From Thermomicrobiales bacterium (GTDB lineage Bacteria; Chloroflexota; Chloroflexia; Thermomicrobiales; UBA6265), in NCBI GenBank assembly GCA_025937615.1, contig JAICRA010000001.1, positions 1 through 24,026 on the forward strand: a DNA stretch of 24,026 bases. The letters run 5' to 3'. Numbering within the stretch: the first letter of the stretch is position 1; every line of letters starts with the position of its first letter. Under the pieces are notes generated by a model. The model ran no database searches. It saw only the letters and a list, made by a program, of their open reading frames with translations, and had not been told where the DNA came from. Below are positions 22,049 through 24,026 of the stretch, piece after piece. The position numbers were made by a program, and so were the translations under genes.

Positions 22049-23341
22049 TCACCAATAGCGCATGGCTGCCAGGAACAACTGTCGCAGATCCGCGTCGGTG
22101 GCCGGTCGCGGCGAGAGCTTGGTCACCCGATGCTGCGGCAGTGTTCCGGCGACGAGTGCATCGACGTCATCGACGCCGAATCCGACGGCCGAGAGTCCGT
22201 TCGGCATGCCGACGCGGCGCATGATCCGCTCGATCTGGCTCGCCAGAATCTCTCCAGCGTCCTCTGCCGCCGCGCCGCCGGTCTCGGCGCCGAGGAGCCG
22301 CGCGGCGTGGAGATGGCGCTCCGGATTGGCCTGAGCCGTCCAGCGGAAGACCGCCGGCGCATTGAGGATCACCGACATGCCATGCGGCACGATCGGATGG
22401 TCGTCTGGATACCCTGCCGGTACGTAGTCTCTGACCATGCCCGAGACGGGATAGCTCATTCCGTGAGGCAGATGCACGCCCGCGTTACCGAACCCGATCC
22501 CGGCGTATGCGGCGGCAAGGAGCATCTCCCCCCGCGCCTCGTCATCTGACGGATCGTCGACGGCACGGGCGATGTTACGCGCCATGACATCCATCGCCTT
22601 CATCGCCCAGATATCGGAGATCGGGTTAGCTCCCTGATAGGCGGGCCGCTGCCCCGGATGATCGGGCGCCGGCCGGTTGCTATATGGCAACGCGGTGAAC
22701 GACTCGACCGCGTGCGAGAGGACATCGAGTGCAGAGCATGCGGCGACCATCGGTGGCATGGTCCGGGTGTTGTCGGGGTCGACTATCCCCAGGGCCGGTC
22801 GCAAGGCGCGGTGGGCAATGCCGGTCTTGGCGTGCAGTGCTTCGTAATCGAAGATCGCGACTCCGGTGGTCTCCGAACCGGTCCCGGCCGTTGTCGGGAT
22901 GGCGATCAGCGGTTTGAGTGGGCCGGGTACCGGCTTCCCCTCCCCGATCGGCGGGTTGACGTAGGTCAGCAACGGAGCGGGGTACGTCGCGAAGAGGTTG
23001 GCCGCCTTGGCGGTGTCCATGACACTGCCTCCACCCACGGCGACATAGCCGTCGAATTTGCCATCCGCGGCGAAGGCCGCTGCATCCGTGAAACTCGCGT
23101 CCGTCGGTTCTACCCGAACGCCGTCGTAAACGACGGCGTCGATTCCCTCTTCTTGCAGTGCGTCGAGTACCGTAGCAACCGTCTCGCCCGCTGCTAACCG
23201 GGAATCGGTGACAACCATGACCCGGCGCCCGCCGAGGCGAGCCATGTCGGCGCCTACCTCGCGCGTTGCGCCAGGACCAAACTTGATCGCCGACGTGTCC
23301 ATCGTGAAACGCGTTTCATGGATTAGGTCTGAATCAGGCAC
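22049..23341 (-). CDS. Hydroxyacid-oxoacid transhydrogenase-like iron-containing alcohol dehydrogenase
   Basis: The 430-residue group III iron alcohol dehydrogenase has the nucleotide-binding GGGSVMD at 103-109 and metal ligands predicted at Asp206 and His210 (DVLSHAVES), His293 (LPHGMSYPVSG) and His320 (VPHGMSV). Long blocks such as VRVEPTDASF, AVGGGSVMDTAKAANL, GTGSETTGVAIFDYE, RPAYQGANPISDIWA and GFGNAGVHLPHGMSYP agree, from memory, with animal ADHFE1, the enzyme that couples 4-hydroxybutyrate oxidation to 2-oxoglutarate reduction. Therefore HOT activity (EC 1.1.99.24) is a reasonable call. A simple Fe-alcohol dehydrogenase is the alternative. GTG 23341 is supported by AAGGAGA with 5 nt spacing. 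It stands alone between a terminator and the Lrp operon. Confidence 0.82.
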   Translation of the reverse strand: MPDSDLIHETRFTMDTSAIKFGPGATREVGADMARLGGRRVMVVTDSRLAAGETVATVLDALQEEGIDAVVYDGVRVEPTDASFTDAAAFAADGKFDGYVAVGGGSVMDTAKAANLFATYPAPLLTYVNPPIGEGKPVPGPLKPLIAIPTTAGTGSETTGVAIFDYEALHAKTGIAHRALRPALGIVDPDNTRTMPPMVAACSALDVLSHAVESFTALPYSNRPAPDHPGQRPAYQGANPISDIWAMKAMDVMARNIARAVDDPSDDEARGEMLLAAAYAGIGFGNAGVHLPHGMSYPVSGMVRDYVPAGYPDDHPIVPHGMSVILNAPAVFRWTAQANPERHLHAARLLGAETGGAAAEDAGEILASQIERIMRRVGMPNGLSAVGFGVDDVDALVAGTLPQHRVTKLSPRPATDADLRQLFLAAMRYW

Positions 23342-23393
23342 GGGATCTCCTTGTCAATCCTCCCTCGCGGGACTGCGGGCGGTGCTGGAGCGA

Positions 23394-23405
23394 CGGACTC
23401 GTCCG
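23394..23405. promoter_or_regulatory. Short dyad upstream of the transhydrogenase-like gene
   Basis: CGGAC at 23394-23398 and GTCCG at 23401-23405 form a perfect 5-bp dyad with a 2-nt spacer, 53 nt before GTG 23341. It may be a small operator. No clear promoter hexamers are visible near it. Confidence 0.2.
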
Positions 23406-23424
23406 CTGTCCAATCTTCGAAATG

Positions 23425-23453
23425 AAAACGGCCCCGGCAAACAGCCAGGGCCG
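23425..23453 (-). terminator. Rho-independent terminator of the truncated right-end gene
   Basis: Read on the minus strand, a 10-bp GC-rich stem (CGGCCCTGGC against GCCGGGGCCG, with one U-G pair) and a 5-nt loop are followed by TTTTCATTTC. It lies 44-72 nt after the stop at 23497. It isolates the transhydrogenase-like gene from transcription of the upstream gene. Confidence 0.85.
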
Positions 23454-23496
23454 CTTCACGCGTATGATCCCGGAGAGAAACCGCGACAGTCTCGCG

Positions 23497-24026
23497 CTAC
23501 CCGCCCGGCGCCTCGTAGACGTTTCCGCCATCATTCTGGCTCGGTCGATTGTCACCGTTATTCGTCGCTCCGATGCCATCCGGCGCGGCCGCTCCGGTCG
23601 ATCCGGTGGCCGGAGCCGCACCCGAGCCGGGCTCGGTCGAAATGGTCGACGTCTCACCGGTCGTGTCTTCTTCGATCGTGGCGTCACCGGACGTCACAGG
23701 CGCGGGTGCCTGCCCGCCGGTCTCGATGTCGGCGGGAGCTTCCTCATCCGGGGCGGCCGCAGGTGGCGGCAGCAGCTCGATGGAGATATTGGAGTCGTCC
23801 AGCACCGACAGGTTGTACCTGGTGACAAGTTCTAGAATTCCCAGCGTTGCGAGCAACTCGGCGTTCTCCGGCAGGGCCTCCTCTTCTGAAGTCGTGGTCC
23901 CCGTTGTGCCTCCTTCGCCCGCGCTGCCAGCCGAGGCTCTCCCGCCATTGCCGTCCTTGTCCCGCTCGGCATTGCCAGATGATGTATTCCCCGAGTTTGC
24001 TCCTGAGCCGGTCGTGCCATCTTCGC
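23497..24026 (-). CDS. C-terminal part of a low-complexity, probably exported protein (5' end cut by the window)
   Basis: The minus-strand frame is open from its stop at 23497 to the window edge (about 176 residues) with no start codon other than a TTG at 23856, so the true start lies outside. The visible N-terminal portion is Gly/Ser/Asn/Thr-rich. Then comes a short, more ordered block, ALPENAELLATLGILELV (about 52-69) with NLSVLDDSNISIELLPPP following. The tail is Ala/Pro/Glu/Thr-rich and ends in YEAPGG. No cysteine is visible. Such composition fits an extracellular linker or a stalk-like or secreted protein, but no family is recognised. The stop is followed by a strong terminator (23425-23453), which supports this as a real gene end. 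Confidence 0.6.
   Translation of the reverse strand, partial: EDGTTGSGANSGNTSSGNAERDKDGNGGRASAGSAGEGGTTGTTTSEEEALPENAELLATLGILELVTRYNLSVLDDSNISIELLPPPAAAPDEEAPADIETGGQAPAPVTSGDATIEEDTTGETSTISTEPGSGAAPATGSTGAAAPDGIGATNNGDNRPSQNDGGNVYEAPGG

Noticed and set aside
21914..22549. Plus-strand 211-residue frame starting in the gap after the transhydrogenase gene
   Set aside because: Most of it is antisense to the iron alcohol dehydrogenase gene; the part in the gap has no ribosome binding site or motif.

Overview
The window is high-GC bacterial DNA, densely coded on both strands, with frequent GTG/TTG starts and overlapping 4-nt stop/start junctions. I found no rRNA, tRNA, CRISPR array, integrase or transposase gene. 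The gene mix (a helicase-associated protein of the type seen in Actinobacteria and Chloroflexota, OFA-like MFS carrier, LmbE-type deacetylase, many secreted low-complexity proteins) and the base composition suggest a Thermomicrobia/Sphaerobacter-like Chloroflexota chromosome. That assignment is an inference, because no taxonomic marker gene is present.

Left part (1-8700). Three tightly coupled plus-strand genes form an amide-catabolism operon: an allantoinase/hydantoinase-like cyclic amidohydrolase, an M20-type allantoate/N-carbamoyl-amino-acid amidohydrolase and a D-2-hydroxyacid dehydrogenase. They could open a cyclic ureide, strip the carbamoyl or ureido group and reduce a 2-oxo acid such as glyoxylate. 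Next come a secreted NTF2-like protein, an alpha/beta hydrolase, a secreted protein with an excalibur-like C-terminus followed by a strong terminator, and a sugar-phosphate-isomerase-type TIM barrel. A convergent minus-strand pair (membrane-anchored unknown protein, then a TlpA-like thioredoxin) closes this part.

Middle (8700-16840). A large minus-strand Helicase_C_3-type protein is separated by a repeat-rich divergent region from a plus-strand FAD amine-oxidase-like gene coupled to a GNAT acetyltransferase. Convergent to these is an Mrp/ApbC iron-sulfur carrier ATPase. Divergent from Mrp are a LmbE/PIG-L deacetylase and an IlvE-type aminotransferase.

Right part (16840-24026). All genes are on the minus strand. 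Reading in the direction of transcription: a truncated low-complexity protein with a clear terminator, a hydroxyacid-oxoacid transhydrogenase-like iron alcohol dehydrogenase, then an Lrp/AsnC regulator, a class I/II aminotransferase and an MFS carrier with overlapping ends, and finally a ThDP enzyme of the acetolactate-synthase type. The last four look like an amino-acid/2-oxo-acid utilisation module under local Lrp control.

Nothing here proves a new defence or mobile system. The most unusual non-coding items are two palindromic, MITE/REP-like elements (11051-11181 and 16697-16781) and several short tandem arrays between genes. The most unusual protein details are the Asp-Asp in the ThDP motif and a bacterial protein that resembles eukaryotic hydroxyacid-oxoacid transhydrogenase.
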